Source: Desulfurococcaceae archaeon (GTDB taxonomy: Archaea > Thermoproteota > Thermoprotei_A > Sulfolobales > Acidilobaceae). From it: 40,180 nucleotides of DNA. The notes beneath the pieces were generated by a model. That model worked only from the letters and a program-made list of their open reading frames with translations, made no database searches and was not told the DNA's origin. This document shows positions 10,330 to 19,518 of this stretch, in pieces (position 1 is the first letter of the stretch; each line of letters starts with the position of its first letter). The translations under genes were made by a program, and so were the position numbers. The stretch lies in the NCBI GenBank assembly GCA_020833325.1, contig JAJHQN010000003.1, forward strand, positions 1 through 40,180, read 5' to 3'.

Positions 10330-10511
10330 AACAACCCTCCCAACTCCAGAGAACTAGTGTAAATCCGAGACTTAAAGGATTTAACCACCCTAGAAGACAC
10401 CAAGCTAAAACGGGCTATGAGGAGGCTCGAAAGGGCGGAGAAGGTGAAGTGCCTGCGCAGGCCCGAGCCCGCAACAAACTAGAATAGGCTCCCCCAACAT
10501 ACACTATAAAG

Positions 10512-10603
10512 GCCCGCGGCACCCCCGGCGGCGGTGCGGAGGCAACACCGGGTAACCCCGGTAAAAGTGAATGAACCTCCAGCCTCCTGCCGCGGGCACA
10601 ATA
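10512..10603 (+). ncRNA. candidate structured ncRNA (H/ACA-like hairpin)
   Basis: 10-bp stem GCCCGCGGCA/TGCCGCGGGC followed directly by ACA; internal hairpin ACCGGG-TAAC-CCCGGT and GTGAATGA segment resembling a kink-turn. No ORF of note on +. Confidence 0.35.
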
Positions 10604-10621
10604 AAAGACCACAAACACCTA

Positions 10622-10645
10622 GCAGAAAAGGTTTTAAACCCCGGC
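10622..10645 (+). promoter_or_regulatory. candidate archaeal TATA/BRE promoter of the rRNA operon
   Basis: AGAAAAGGTTTTAAACCCC about 200 bp upstream of the 16S 5' end. Confidence 0.4.
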
Positions 10646-10761
10646 TAACCTAACTAAATAGATGGCTCCGCCCGCCCTCAACAAAAAGAGAGCGGGCGGC
10701 CAAACCAAATGGGGGCTTGAGGAAACCCAGCCCTAAGCTGGGCCCCCTCAAGCCCGACAAA

Positions 10762-10788
10762 AGCTAGAGGAGCGACCACAAGAACACC
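10762..10788 (+). other. 5' strand of 16S processing stem
   Basis: AGCTAGAGGAGCGACCACAAGAACACC is the exact reverse complement of 12893-12919; CCAACCCCAAAGCCCGC extends the pairing to 12868 onward. Confidence 0.9.
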
Positions 10789-11124
10789 CCACACAACCAA
10801 CCCCAAAGCCCGCCCCACAGCGGCCTGCGGCCGCGACTCCGGTTGATCCTGCCGGACCCGACCGCTATCGGGGTAGGGCTAAGCCATGGAAGTCGAACGC
10901 CCCGCCGCTGCGGGGCGTGGCGCACGGCTGAGTAACACGTGGCTAACCTACCCTCGGGAGGGGGATAACCTCTCGGGAAACTGGGGCTAATCCCCCATAG
11001 GCGGGGAGGCCTGGAAAGGTTCCCCGCCAAAAGGGGGCGCAGGGGGCCATCGCCTGCGCTCCGCCCGAGGATGGGGCTGCGGCCTATCAGGTAGTTGGCG
11101 GGGTAACGGCCCGCCAAGCCGAAG

Positions 11125-11157
<33 letters not shown>

Positions 11158-11158
11158 A

Positions 11159-11208
<50 letters not shown>

Positions 11209-11309
11209 ACTCCGCAATGCGGGAAACCGTGACGGGGCTACCCCGAGTGCCCCCCTTGTGGGGGCTTTTCCCCGCTGTAAGAAGGCGGGGGAATAAGCGG
11301 GGGGCAAGT

Positions 11310-11346
<37 letters not shown>

Positions 11347-11599
11347 ACCGGGGCCCTAAACAAGCCCCGGCGCGACTGGTCGGGGTGATTATTGGGCCTA
11401 AAGCGGCCGTAGCCGGCCCGGTAAGTCCCCCCTGAAAGTCTCGGGCTCAACCCGAGAAGCGGGGGGATACTGCCGGGCTAGGGGGCGGGAGAGGCCGAGG
11501 GTACTCCCGGGGTAGGGGCGAAATCCTATAATCCCGGGAGGACCACCAGTGGCGAAGGCGCTCGGCTGGAACGCGCCCGACGGTGAGGGCCGAAAGCCG

Positions 11600-11630
<31 letters not shown>

Positions 11631-11666
11631 GCACATGCCGCGGATGATTTCTCGGAATAGCTGGTT

Positions 11667-11790
11667 TGAGGGCTCGACCCTCAGCGGGCCGACCCACGGT
11701 AGCCGAAGTGAGCTGGAACGCTCCGCCGTAGAGGGTGATAGACTGGGGCGACGCGGTTAACTTATTGAATCCATTCAATGGAATTGAAAG
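11667..11790 (+). repeat. 124-bp perfect direct repeat, copy A (in 16S intron)
   Basis: Base-by-base identical to 13401-13524. Confidence 0.98.
11767..11790 (+). repeat. CRISPR-repeat-like element in 16S ~781 intron
   Basis: GAATCCATTCAATGGAATTGAAAG, 21/24 match to array repeat. Confidence 0.95.
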
Positions 11791-11999
11791 TAAGTTTACT
11801 GGAATAATTCCCAAGGATATTCCCGCGGCAGTGCCCCGGAGAGTCCCGGCTGTAAACGATGCGGGCTAGGTGTTGGGCGGGCGAGAGAGCCCGCCCAGTG
11901 CCGCAGGGAAGCCGTTAAGCCCGCCGCCTGGGGAGTACGGCCGCAAACCTGGTTAGGGCTTAAAGCCCTACTGGGGCGGAAGGCTGAAACTTAAAGGAA

Positions 12000-12104
12000 A
12001 GGGAGGCTGGAAGCTGGGTGCAAAGGCTTAAATAGCTCTTTTAGGCTTCTAAGTTCCATCTTTACCCTCTTTATCTGTCTGCCCAGCTTCCACCTCCCCC
12101 TGAA
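12000..12104 (+). other. 16S rRNA intron at E. coli ~908, about 105 nt
   Basis: Interrupts CTTAAAGGAA|TTGGCGGGGGAGCAC; TGGAAGCTGGG / CCCAGCTTCCA helix at the ends. Confidence 0.9.
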
Positions 12105-12246
12105 TTGGCGGGGGAGCACACAAGGGGTGGAGCCTGCGGCTTAATTGGAGTCAACGCCGGGAATCTTACCGGGGGCGACAGCAGGATGACGGCCAGGCTA
12201 AAGGCCTTGCCCGACGCGCTGAGGGGAGGTGCATGGCCGTCGCCAG

Positions 12247-12388
12247 ACACAGTCATGGCTCCCGTAGTGTTTTCAAAGCTCGCGTCATAAAGGTTACTTT
12301 TAATAGAATCCATTCGATGGAATTGAAAGATGGAATTGGAAGATGGAATTGAAGGTGATAAGATTATGGGAGCCATGATGTGGGCGAG
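12247..12388 (+). other. 16S rRNA intron at E. coli ~1068, about 142 nt
   Basis: Interrupts GGCCGTCGCCAG|CTCGTGCCGTGAGG; CATGGCTCCC / GGGAGCCATG helix at the ends. Confidence 0.9.
12306..12355 (+). repeat. CRISPR-repeat-like element plus two further 13-bp partial copies in 16S ~1068 intron
   Basis: GAATCCATTCGATGGAATTGAAAG (12306-12329), then ATGGAATTGGAAG and ATGGAATTGAAGG. Confidence 0.95.
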
Positions 12389-12403
12389 CTCGTGCCGTGA
12401 GGT

Positions 12404-12434
<31 letters not shown>

Positions 12435-12624
12435 CTGCCCCTAGTTGCTACCCCGGGGGCGACCCTGGGGGCACACTAGGGGGACTGCCGCCGCTAAGGC
12501 GGAGGAAGGAGGGGGCCACGGCAGGTCAGCATGCCCCTAATCCCCCGGGCTGCACGCGGGCTACAATGGCGGGGACAGCGGGTGCCGACCCCGAGAGGGG
12601 GAGGCAATCCCTTAAACCCCGCCG

Positions 12625-12662
<38 letters not shown>

Positions 12663-12689
12663 TGGAATCCCTAGTAACCGCGCGTCAAC

Positions 12690-12726
<37 letters not shown>

Positions 12727-12799
12727 TGCCCGTCGCTCCACCCGAGGGAGGCCTGGGTGAGGCCTCTGCCGCCGGGCGGGGGACGAACCTAGGCCTCCT

Positions 12800-12858
<59 letters not shown>

Positions 12859-12892
12859 GGTTGTTCTGCGGGCTTTGGGGTTGGTGTGGCTT

Positions 12893-12919
12893 GGTGTTCT
12901 TGTGGTCGCTCCTCTAGCT
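12893..12919 (+). other. 3' strand of 16S processing stem
   Basis: GGTGTTCTTGTGGTCGCTCCTCTAGCT complementary to 10762-10788. Confidence 0.9.
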
Positions 12920-13400
12920 CCATGCAACCTGGGAGGCAGCCTCCCAGGTGAAGGGCGTAACAGGGGTTGCACATCCCTGGATGAGCGCCACCCCAGGAGA
13001 CCCTGCGTGCCTAGAACACGCTAGGGCGCACGTGGAGCCGGGTGTATACATGGTTCCGGGCCCAGCCAGCTAAGACCTCGCCCCCTGGGGCCTACGGCAA
13101 CGTCGCCGCCCGGTGGATGCCTCGGCTCGGGCGCCGAGGAAGGGCGTGGCAAGCTGCGATAAGCCCGGGGTAGGCGCAGGCGGCCGTCGAACCCGGGATC
13201 CCCGAATGGGACTTCCTACCGCGGGGATAACCCGCGGTGCCCCGTAAGGGGCGGGAACCCCCCGAACGGAAGCATCTTAGTAGGGGGAGGAGAAGAAACC
13301 AAAATGGGATCCCCTGAGTAGGGGCGACCGAAAGGGGGAGAGCCTAAACCAATTCCCCACGGGACAACCGTGGGGAGATGAGGGGTTAGGGCTCCACGAC

Positions 13401-13524
13401 TGAGGGCTCGACCCTCAGCGGGCCGACCCACGGTAGCCGAAGTGAGCTGGAACGCTCCGCCGTAGAGGGTGATAGACTGGGGCGACGCGGTTAACTTATT
13501 GAATCCATTCAATGGAATTGAAAG
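13401..13524 (+). repeat. 124-bp perfect direct repeat, copy B (23S exon plus intron)
   Basis: Identical to 11667-11790; first ~74 nt are native 23S exon, so this is the likely source. Confidence 0.98.
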
Positions 13525-13558
13525 AATTTATGCTTTTATTACCGCGTCCCCCAGGTCA
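13475..13558 (+). other. 23S rRNA intron at E. coli ~355, about 84-87 nt
   Basis: Interrupts CCGTAGAGGGTGATAG|CCCCGTAGGCGAAACC; TGGGGcGACGCGGT / ACCGCGTCCCCCA helix at the ends. Exact ends uncertain by a few nt. Confidence 0.88.
13501..13524 (+). repeat. CRISPR-repeat-like element in 23S intron
   Basis: GAATCCATTCAATGGAATTGAAAG. Confidence 0.95.
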
Positions 13559-13684
13559 AACCCCGTAGGCGAAACCGTGGGGGCTCGTGTCGTGGAGCAG
13601 AGTACCACGGCTTGGTTTTGCCGTGGGAAGTTGGGGGGAACCGACCTCCAAGGCTAAATACGTCCCGAGACCGATAGCGAACTG

Positions 13685-13715
<31 letters not shown>

Positions 13716-14397
13716 AGGTCGGGGGGTGAAAAGAGCCTGAAACCGGGCGGCTACACAGGGTGCGGCCCTTAAGGGATGAAGGCCTCGAAGGAAACCCGGG
13801 TGACCGGGGAGTACGAGAGGTCCTAACCGGGGTCGCACCTTCCGTCTTGAAACACGGGCCGGGGAGTGCACGGCCGTGGCGAGCCTAAGGGGTTCAACCC
13901 CGAAGGCGTAGGGAAACCGACAAGCCCGCAGCCGCTTTCAAGCGGCGAGGGGCGGGGTCCGAATAGGGCCCGGAGTCACGACCGTGCGACCAGAAACCGG
14001 GCGATCTAGGCGGGGGCAGGGCGAAGCCGGGGGAAACCCCGGTGGAGGCCCGCAAGGGTTCTGACGTGCAAATCGTTCCCATGACCTCCGCCTAGGGGTG
14101 AAAGGCCAATCTAGCCCGGTGATAGCTGGTTCCCGCCGAAGTGGCTCGCAGGCCAGCCCCGCCGGAGGTGGGCTGTGGGGTAGAGCTACTGATTGGACGT
14201 GCAGGGGGCGGAAGCCCCCGGCGTCCAGTCAAACTCCGAACCTGCAGCCACCTTAGATGGCGGGAGTGGGGCTCCCCGGGGTAAGCCTGGGGGCCGAGAG
14301 GGGAACAACCCAGACCGGGGTTAAGGCCCCAAAGTGCCGGTTAAGTGCCAAGCTGAAAGGGCGTCCCCCGCCTAAGACAGCGGGGAGGTGGGCCTAA

Positions 14398-14443
<46 letters not shown>

Positions 14444-15027
14444 GGGGGGCCCCGAAGATTGGTCGGGGCTTAAACCGGCCGCCGAGACCCCGGACCCCAC
14501 CTCCCATGGAGGTGGGTGTGGTAGGCGGGCGTCGGGATGGCGTAGAAGCCGGGCCGTGAGGTCCGGTGGAGCCGTCCCGAGTGCGGATCCCGGCGGTAGT
14601 AACAGCGAAGCGGGGTGAGAATCCCCGCCGCCGGAAAGGGCTAGGGTTTCCCGGCAATGGTCGTCAGCCGGGAGTTAGCCGGTCCTAACCGGGACCGTAA
14701 CTCGGATCCCGGGAAAGGGAAACAGGTTAATATTCCTGTGCCGCGGGGGTACGCTTCGCGGTAACGCAAAGCCCAGCCTCCGACGCCTCGGGGTAGGCGG
14801 ACCAGGGGCCCCCATGCGGGGGCGACCTGGCTAACCACCCTAAGGCCCTGGAGTGCCGTAATGGCGAGAAGGGGCTGAAGGGGGGAATGGCCCGCGTATG
14901 CGGGTTCCGCCGACCCCCGGGGCCCATGAAAAGGGGGCTGGGAAGGATCCCCCGCGCCCGTACCGAGAACCGACACAGGTGCCCCTGGGTGAACAGCCCA
15001 AGGCGTCTGGGGGCTAACCCGGGCCAG

Positions 15028-15080
15028 GAGGGAAGGGCGGGTTTTATAATTCTAACAAGTCTGCCCTCCCTCCCCCGTAA
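15028..15080 (+). other. small insertion/intron in 23S (helix 61 region), about 53 nt
   Basis: Interrupts AACCCGGGCCAG|GGAACTCGGCAAATT; GGAGGGaAGGGC / GCCCTCCCTCC helix with AT-rich loop. Confidence 0.6.
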
Positions 15081-15343
15081 GGGAACTCGGCAAATTGGCC
15101 CCGTACGTTCGCAAGAAGGGGTGCCTGCGGTTCTAGGGTCACCCCTGGGACCGCAGGTCGCAGTGACTAGGGGGACCTGACTGTTTAACAAAAACATAGC
15201 TCCCCGCAAGCCCGAAAGGGTTTGTACGGGGGGTGAGCTCTGGCCACTGGCGGTCCGTGAAACCGGGGTTCAACCCGGCGAAGCGCCGCTGAAGGCCGGG
15301 AGTAACCCTGACTCTCTTAAGGTAGCCAAATGCCTTGCCGGGT

Positions 15344-15428
15344 ATGGTGGGTGTCCCGCGGTCGGCATTATGGAGGATATTGGGTACTTAATTGGCGCTC
15401 TTGAGTAGACACGGGACCCCACCCCCGA
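15344..15428 (+). other. 23S rRNA intron at E. coli ~1927-1931, about 85 nt
   Basis: Interrupts AAATGCCTTGCCGGGT|AAGTTCCGGCGCGC; GGTGGGtGTCCCG / CGGGACCCCACC helix. Confidence 0.85.
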
Positions 15429-16015
15429 AAGTTCCGGCGCGCATGAACGAGTTAACGAGGTCCCCACTGTCCCGGCCCGGGGCCCCGTGAACCCCCTGAG
15501 TGGGTGCACAGTCCCACAACCCCCCGCAGGGAGAGAAGACCCCGTGGAGCTTTACCGCAGCCCGGCGCTGGCTCCTGGGTGGGGGTGCGTAGCGTAGGTG
15601 GGAGCCTGTGAAGGGCCCTCTCCGGGGGGCCTGGAGGCGTCAATGAAACACCACCCACTCCCGCCTGGGAGCCTAACCCCTCCCTCGTGGAGGGGGACAG
15701 CGTCGGGTGGGCGGTTCGGCTGGGGCGGCACGCCCGCGAAAAGATAACACGGGCGCCCAAAGGTGGGCTCAGGCGGGTCAGAAATCCGCCGTAGAGTGCA
15801 AGGGCAAAAGCCCGCCTGACCGGACCCTTGAACGCAAGGGGTCCGGCCGGGAAACCGAGGCCTAGCGCACGCTCGTGCCCCCCTCGGTGGGGGCCGGGCA
15901 CGACAGAAAAGTTACCCCGGGGATAACAGCGTCGTCGCGGGCGAGAGCCCCCATCGACCCCGCGGTTTGCGACATCGATGTCGGCTCTTCCCATCCTAGG
16001 GGTGCAGCAGCCCCT

Positions 16016-16060
<45 letters not shown>

Positions 16061-16063
16061 CAG

Positions 16064-16212
16064 ATGTTGGCGAGGCGGGGGTGATTAATGCGTTTACACT
16101 CCATGTTTACTAGTGCGCCATAGTACCTCAGCTTGTAAGATTATTCTATAAATGCCTGCTCTCATCAATGCATTATAAACTTGGAATTAAACCCCGCCTC
16201 CCAACGGAACAA
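16064..16212 (+). other. 23S rRNA intron near E. coli ~2600, about 149 nt
   Basis: Interrupts GTGAGCTGGGTTCAG|ACCGTCGTGAGACAGG; GAGGCGGGG / CCCCGCCTC helix; AT-rich core. Confidence 0.88.
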
Positions 16213-16689
16213 ACCGTCGTGAGACAGGTCGGTCTCTACCCGCGGGGGGTGTTGGCCGCCTGAGGGGAACGTGCCCTTAGTACGAGAGGAACGGGGCGCG
16301 GCGGCCTCTAGTGTACCGGTTGTCCTGGCGGCATAGCCGGGTAGCCACGCCGTAGGGGGTAACCGCTGAAAGCATCTAAGCGGGAACCCCTCCCCGAAAA
16401 GAGGCGGCCGTCCGCTCTCTCCCGGGGTTACTCGGGGAGGGCGGCGAGGGCTCCCGTAGAAGACGGGGTTGATGGGGTGGGGGTGTGAGCCCCGAGGGTT
16501 TCCCCCGAGGGGTTCAGCCTACCGCTCCCAATCGCCCGAGGCTGTGGGCTGCCTGGGGGCGGGTTGCGGGTTTATGTTTGCCCGCGCCCCTTGTGGGGGT
16601 CTTAGCTGGCTGGTGTGCTCTAGCGTGTGGGTGTAACGGGGGTTTCCTTTCTTCTCCTGGGGTGGCGCTCCTATCTCTTCTTATAGGTT

Positions 16690-17520
16690 TTGTTTCTACT
16701 GTTCTGGTGGAGGGTGTTTTGTGTGTTTGGTTTAATCGCTTTGGTTGCCTATAGGTTTTATCTTGCTCTTCCAGGTTTTGTTAAACTTCTTCTTGTCTCG
16801 CTCCTCCTTGGCGTTATCGTGTTTCGTGGTAGTGGTTTTGTTGGTTGTAGGTCTCGTTGGGGTTTCCTTGTGTTTCCTTTAGGTTATGCTTCTGTTTTTA
16901 AGGTTTTTGTTTTCAGAGCTTACAGTATCCTTAGTGGTTTCCTCGGCGGCTCTCGTTTTCTAGATGTTGGTGCTGGTGTTGGTGATAGCTGTTTATATGC
17001 TTTAAGGCTTGGTGCTTCTAGGGTTGTCGCTGTGGAGCCCGATCCTGTTATGGCTAGGCTTCTTAGGTTTAATCTTTTGGTTAACGGTTTTAGGGGGTTT
17101 AGTGTTGTTGAGGCTTGTGCTGGCGGCCTCTGCGCCTTCGTTGACTGGGCGCGTGGTAGGGTTTGGAGGTTTAGGGGTTCAGCTGTTAGATGGGAGTATC
17201 TCCTACAGCAGGGGTTCGATGTTGTCAAGGTTGATTGTGAGGGTTGCGAGTGGACACTTGAAGGGAAGCATATATCGATGGCCCCCGTGTGGCTTATAGA
17301 GGTTACAGGTTCCCTTGAAAGATTCCTGTTGAGGGTACCCTCAGAGTATAAAGTTGAAGTTGTATCCAGGGGTTTAGACTCCGATTCGCTGAGGCCGACG
17401 TACATAGTCTTAGTTTACAATAGGAGGCTTAGCCATACCGAATCTAAGGGTTATAGGTGGGGTTCTATGTGGATTCAAGGGCTTCAGCGAAGCTCCTTAA
17501 GGAGAGCTCTGGGCTCTTAG
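16690..17520 (+). CDS. FkbM-family methyltransferase (start uncertain)
   Basis: 276 aa; [45 protein letters not shown]. Confidence 0.8.
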   Translation: MFLLFWWRVFCVFGLIALVAYRFYLALPGFVKLLLVSLLLGVIVFRGSGFVGCRSRWGFLVFPLGYASVFKVFVFRAYSILSGFLGGSRFLDVGAGVGDSCLYALRLGASRVVAVEPDPVMARLLRFNLLVNGFRGFSVVEACAGGLCAFVDWARGRVWRFRGSAVRWEYLLQQGFDVVKVDCEGCEWTLEGKHISMAPVWLIEVTGSLERFLLRVPSEYKVEVVSRGLDSDSLRPTYIVLVYNRRLSHTESKGYRWGSMWIQGLQRSSLRRALGS

Positions 17521-18145
17521 ACTTCATTATAGCACTTGCAACTAGAACGCCTGAGGCTCCAAGCTCTACAGCTCTAATAGCGTCTAAAGCCTCTGATATA
17601 CCCGCTCCAGCTAGTATTGGTACATTAGAGATCCTCCTTACAGCTTCCACGGAACGTGTTATAATCTCAGGCTTAGCTCTAGACACTGGGATCCCAGATC
17701 CTATTAGCTCAGGCGGCTCCACAGCCACCATAGTGGGGTCTAGGAGTGCAACGGCTGCAGCCTCCTCAGGTGTATCAGCGCAGGCTAAAACCTCTAAGCC
17801 TAGAAGTTTAGCTCTACTAGTTATCAACGCTAGATCCCTGTATGTAACCTTGTGCTCGCTATGGTTTATAATAGTGCCTCTAACACCCTCAACCCTAAGA
17901 GCGTCCAGGGGGGTGAACCCAGTGTAGGCTCCGAAACCCACCGGGTCAACGTGTTGCAGGTAGACGTCATCGTAGACCGCGAGGATCCTCGATGCTACGA
18001 GAGCTGGGACGGCTAGAATAACTCTGACCTTCGAGAGCCTGGATGAAAGCTTTGAAGCCTCTAAAGCAAGCTCTAAGGCTTTAGCTCCGAACGCTGTATC
18101 ATAGGCTTTAAAGTTAACCACCAGAAGTCTTCTCACCAAAACCAC
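17465..18145 (-). CDS. tpiA: triosephosphate isomerase (archaeal)
   Basis: 226 aa; [51 protein letters not shown]. Confidence 0.95.
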   Translation of the reverse strand: MVLVRRLLVVNFKAYDTAFGAKALELALEASKLSSRLSKVRVILAVPALVASRILAVYDDVYLQHVDPVGFGAYTGFTPLDALRVEGVRGTIINHSEHKVTYRDLALITSRAKLLGLEVLACADTPEEAAAVALLDPTMVAVEPPELIGSGIPVSRAKPEIITRSVEAVRRISNVPILAGAGISEALDAIRAVELGASGVLVASAIMKSKSPELSLRSFAEALEST

Positions 18146-18980
18146 CCCTAACCCTATACGCTGCCCTTGGAGCTAGAACTGCTAGAAAGCCTGCCAGCAT
18201 CATGAGGGTTAAAGAGGCTACCGGAGCTTCACCCTTAACCATTAAAGCTGGAACCCCCAGGGCTAGGGCAACAATACTACCAATAACTCCGAAAGCCCAG
18301 CCAGGCTTGTATACAAGGTTAAACCTTGAGCCTACAAGCTCTCCCAACACCACACCTAGAAGGACGGAGGGGGGCTCGAACCGACCGAAACCTACGGAGT
18401 ATAAGGCTAATCCCAGGACGCCTATAGCTAGAGCTAGGGCAACTAGGCCTCTAAAACTAAGAACCCTCACAGCTACATAGGAGAGGGAGGCTACGACTAC
18501 GCCAACCACAACTCCCCCAGCAACATCCCTAGGGTAGTGGACTCCCAGCATAAGCTTGCTAACCGAGACTGCCACCACCATCACGGCTGTAAACGCTATA
18601 AGTGGAGCTATGGGCTTATAGAGGGATAGGTAGCCCCAGAAGGCCGAGGAGCCGGTGGAGTGACCGCTAGGAAACCCGTAGCCCTCCTCTCTAACAATCC
18701 ATTGATGCTCAGGAGGCCTGGGGAGCTTGAATACATCCTTGAGAACCCCGGTTACTGTGGTAGCTGTGAGTAGGGCTAGGGCAAGCCCCAGAGCTTCAAT
18801 CCTGGGAAGCACATGATATGCTATGGGTAAGAAGACCATGTAGAACTCTGTGGAGCCAAGGTTTGAAACTAAGATCCAGAAACCGTGAACAGGGTATAGG
18901 TAGAATAACGTTGATCCAAGAGCCAGTAGCAAGGCTAGGGATAGTAGTGTAACGTTAAACCACTTCAACCCACTCACCAA
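18114..18980 (-). CDS. PAP2-family membrane phosphatase
   Basis: 288 aa; [36 protein letters not shown] motifs. Confidence 0.9.
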   Translation of the reverse strand: MVSGLKWFNVTLLSLALLLALGSTLFYLYPVHGFWILVSNLGSTEFYMVFLPIAYHVLPRIEALGLALALLTATTVTGVLKDVFKLPRPPEHQWIVREEGYGFPSGHSTGSSAFWGYLSLYKPIAPLIAFTAVMVVAVSVSKLMLGVHYPRDVAGGVVVGVVVASLSYVAVRVLSFRGLVALALAIGVLGLALYSVGFGRFEPPSVLLGVVLGELVGSRFNLVYKPGWAFGVIGSIVALALGVPALMVKGEAPVASLTLMMLAGFLAVLAPRAAYRVRGGFGEKTSGG

Positions 18981-19017
18981 GCCTAAAGTGTGTATCTAGT
19001 TAGAGTTTAAAGGTGTT

Positions 19018-19485
19018 CTACCCCCTCGAAGCCAGCCCGGAAACCTGGACGTCGACAACCCCCTTAATACCCCTCAAATCCCTGAGTATCTTAGAGAGTA
19101 GAGGCCACTGGGTTTCCAGGATAGCTACGTTGATGCAAAGTCCATCCCCTAGAAGTTGGTGGTAGAAGGCCCTCACAACAGGCTGGTACTCGTGTATAAC
19201 CTCTAAAATCCTCCTATCGGAGCCGGGATAGACGCTATGATCGCTTAAGATGGTTATAACGAATATCCTGTGCATCTCACCCTTCATAGACTCAAGTTGA
19301 TCCAGCATCCTCCTAACAGCCTCTCTAAAGAACTCAGATCTACCTGTAAACCCTAGGGACTCCGCTATTTCATCAACTCTCCTAAGCAAGCTATCGGGGA
19401 TCGATATACTAATAACACCCAATCCTGTCACCGATATATTATAGTGTAGAAACCAGCTTAATAAATTCATATTATTAACTCCCAT
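19018..19485 (-). CDS. NikR-like ribbon-helix-helix metal-responsive regulator
   Basis: 155 aa; ISIPDSLLRRVDEIAESLGFTGRSEFFREAVRRML plus ACT-like C-terminal half. Confidence 0.8.
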   Translation of the reverse strand: MGVNNMNLLSWFLHYNISVTGLGVISISIPDSLLRRVDEIAESLGFTGRSEFFREAVRRMLDQLESMKGEMHRIFVITILSDHSVYPGSDRRILEVIHEYQPVVRAFYHQLLGDGLCINVAILETQWPLLSKILRDLRGIKGVVDVQVSGLASRG

Positions 19486-19518
19486 GGAGAGTTAACATTT
19501 AGGCTTATTAGGTAGGAT

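Larger units (their letters stand above)
11631..11843 (+). other. 16S rRNA intron at E. coli ~781, about 213 nt, containing a 23S fragment and a CRISPR-like repeat
   Basis: Interrupts GATTAGATACCCGGGTAG|TCCCGGCTGTAAACG; ends pair GCAC-at-GCCGCGG / CCGCGGC-a-GTGC (BHB-like). Exact ends uncertain by 1-3 nt. Confidence 0.92.

Noticed and set aside
11658-11667. ATAGCTGGTT in the 16S ~781 intron, also found in 23S (~14122)
   Set aside because: Only 10 nt; expected by chance given the sizes compared, so not taken as a second 23S-derived segment.
12859-13094. tRNA-Ala in the 16S-23S spacer
   Set aside because: No cloverleaf or TTCAAATCC-type T-arm found; the spacer contains processing-stem sequence only.
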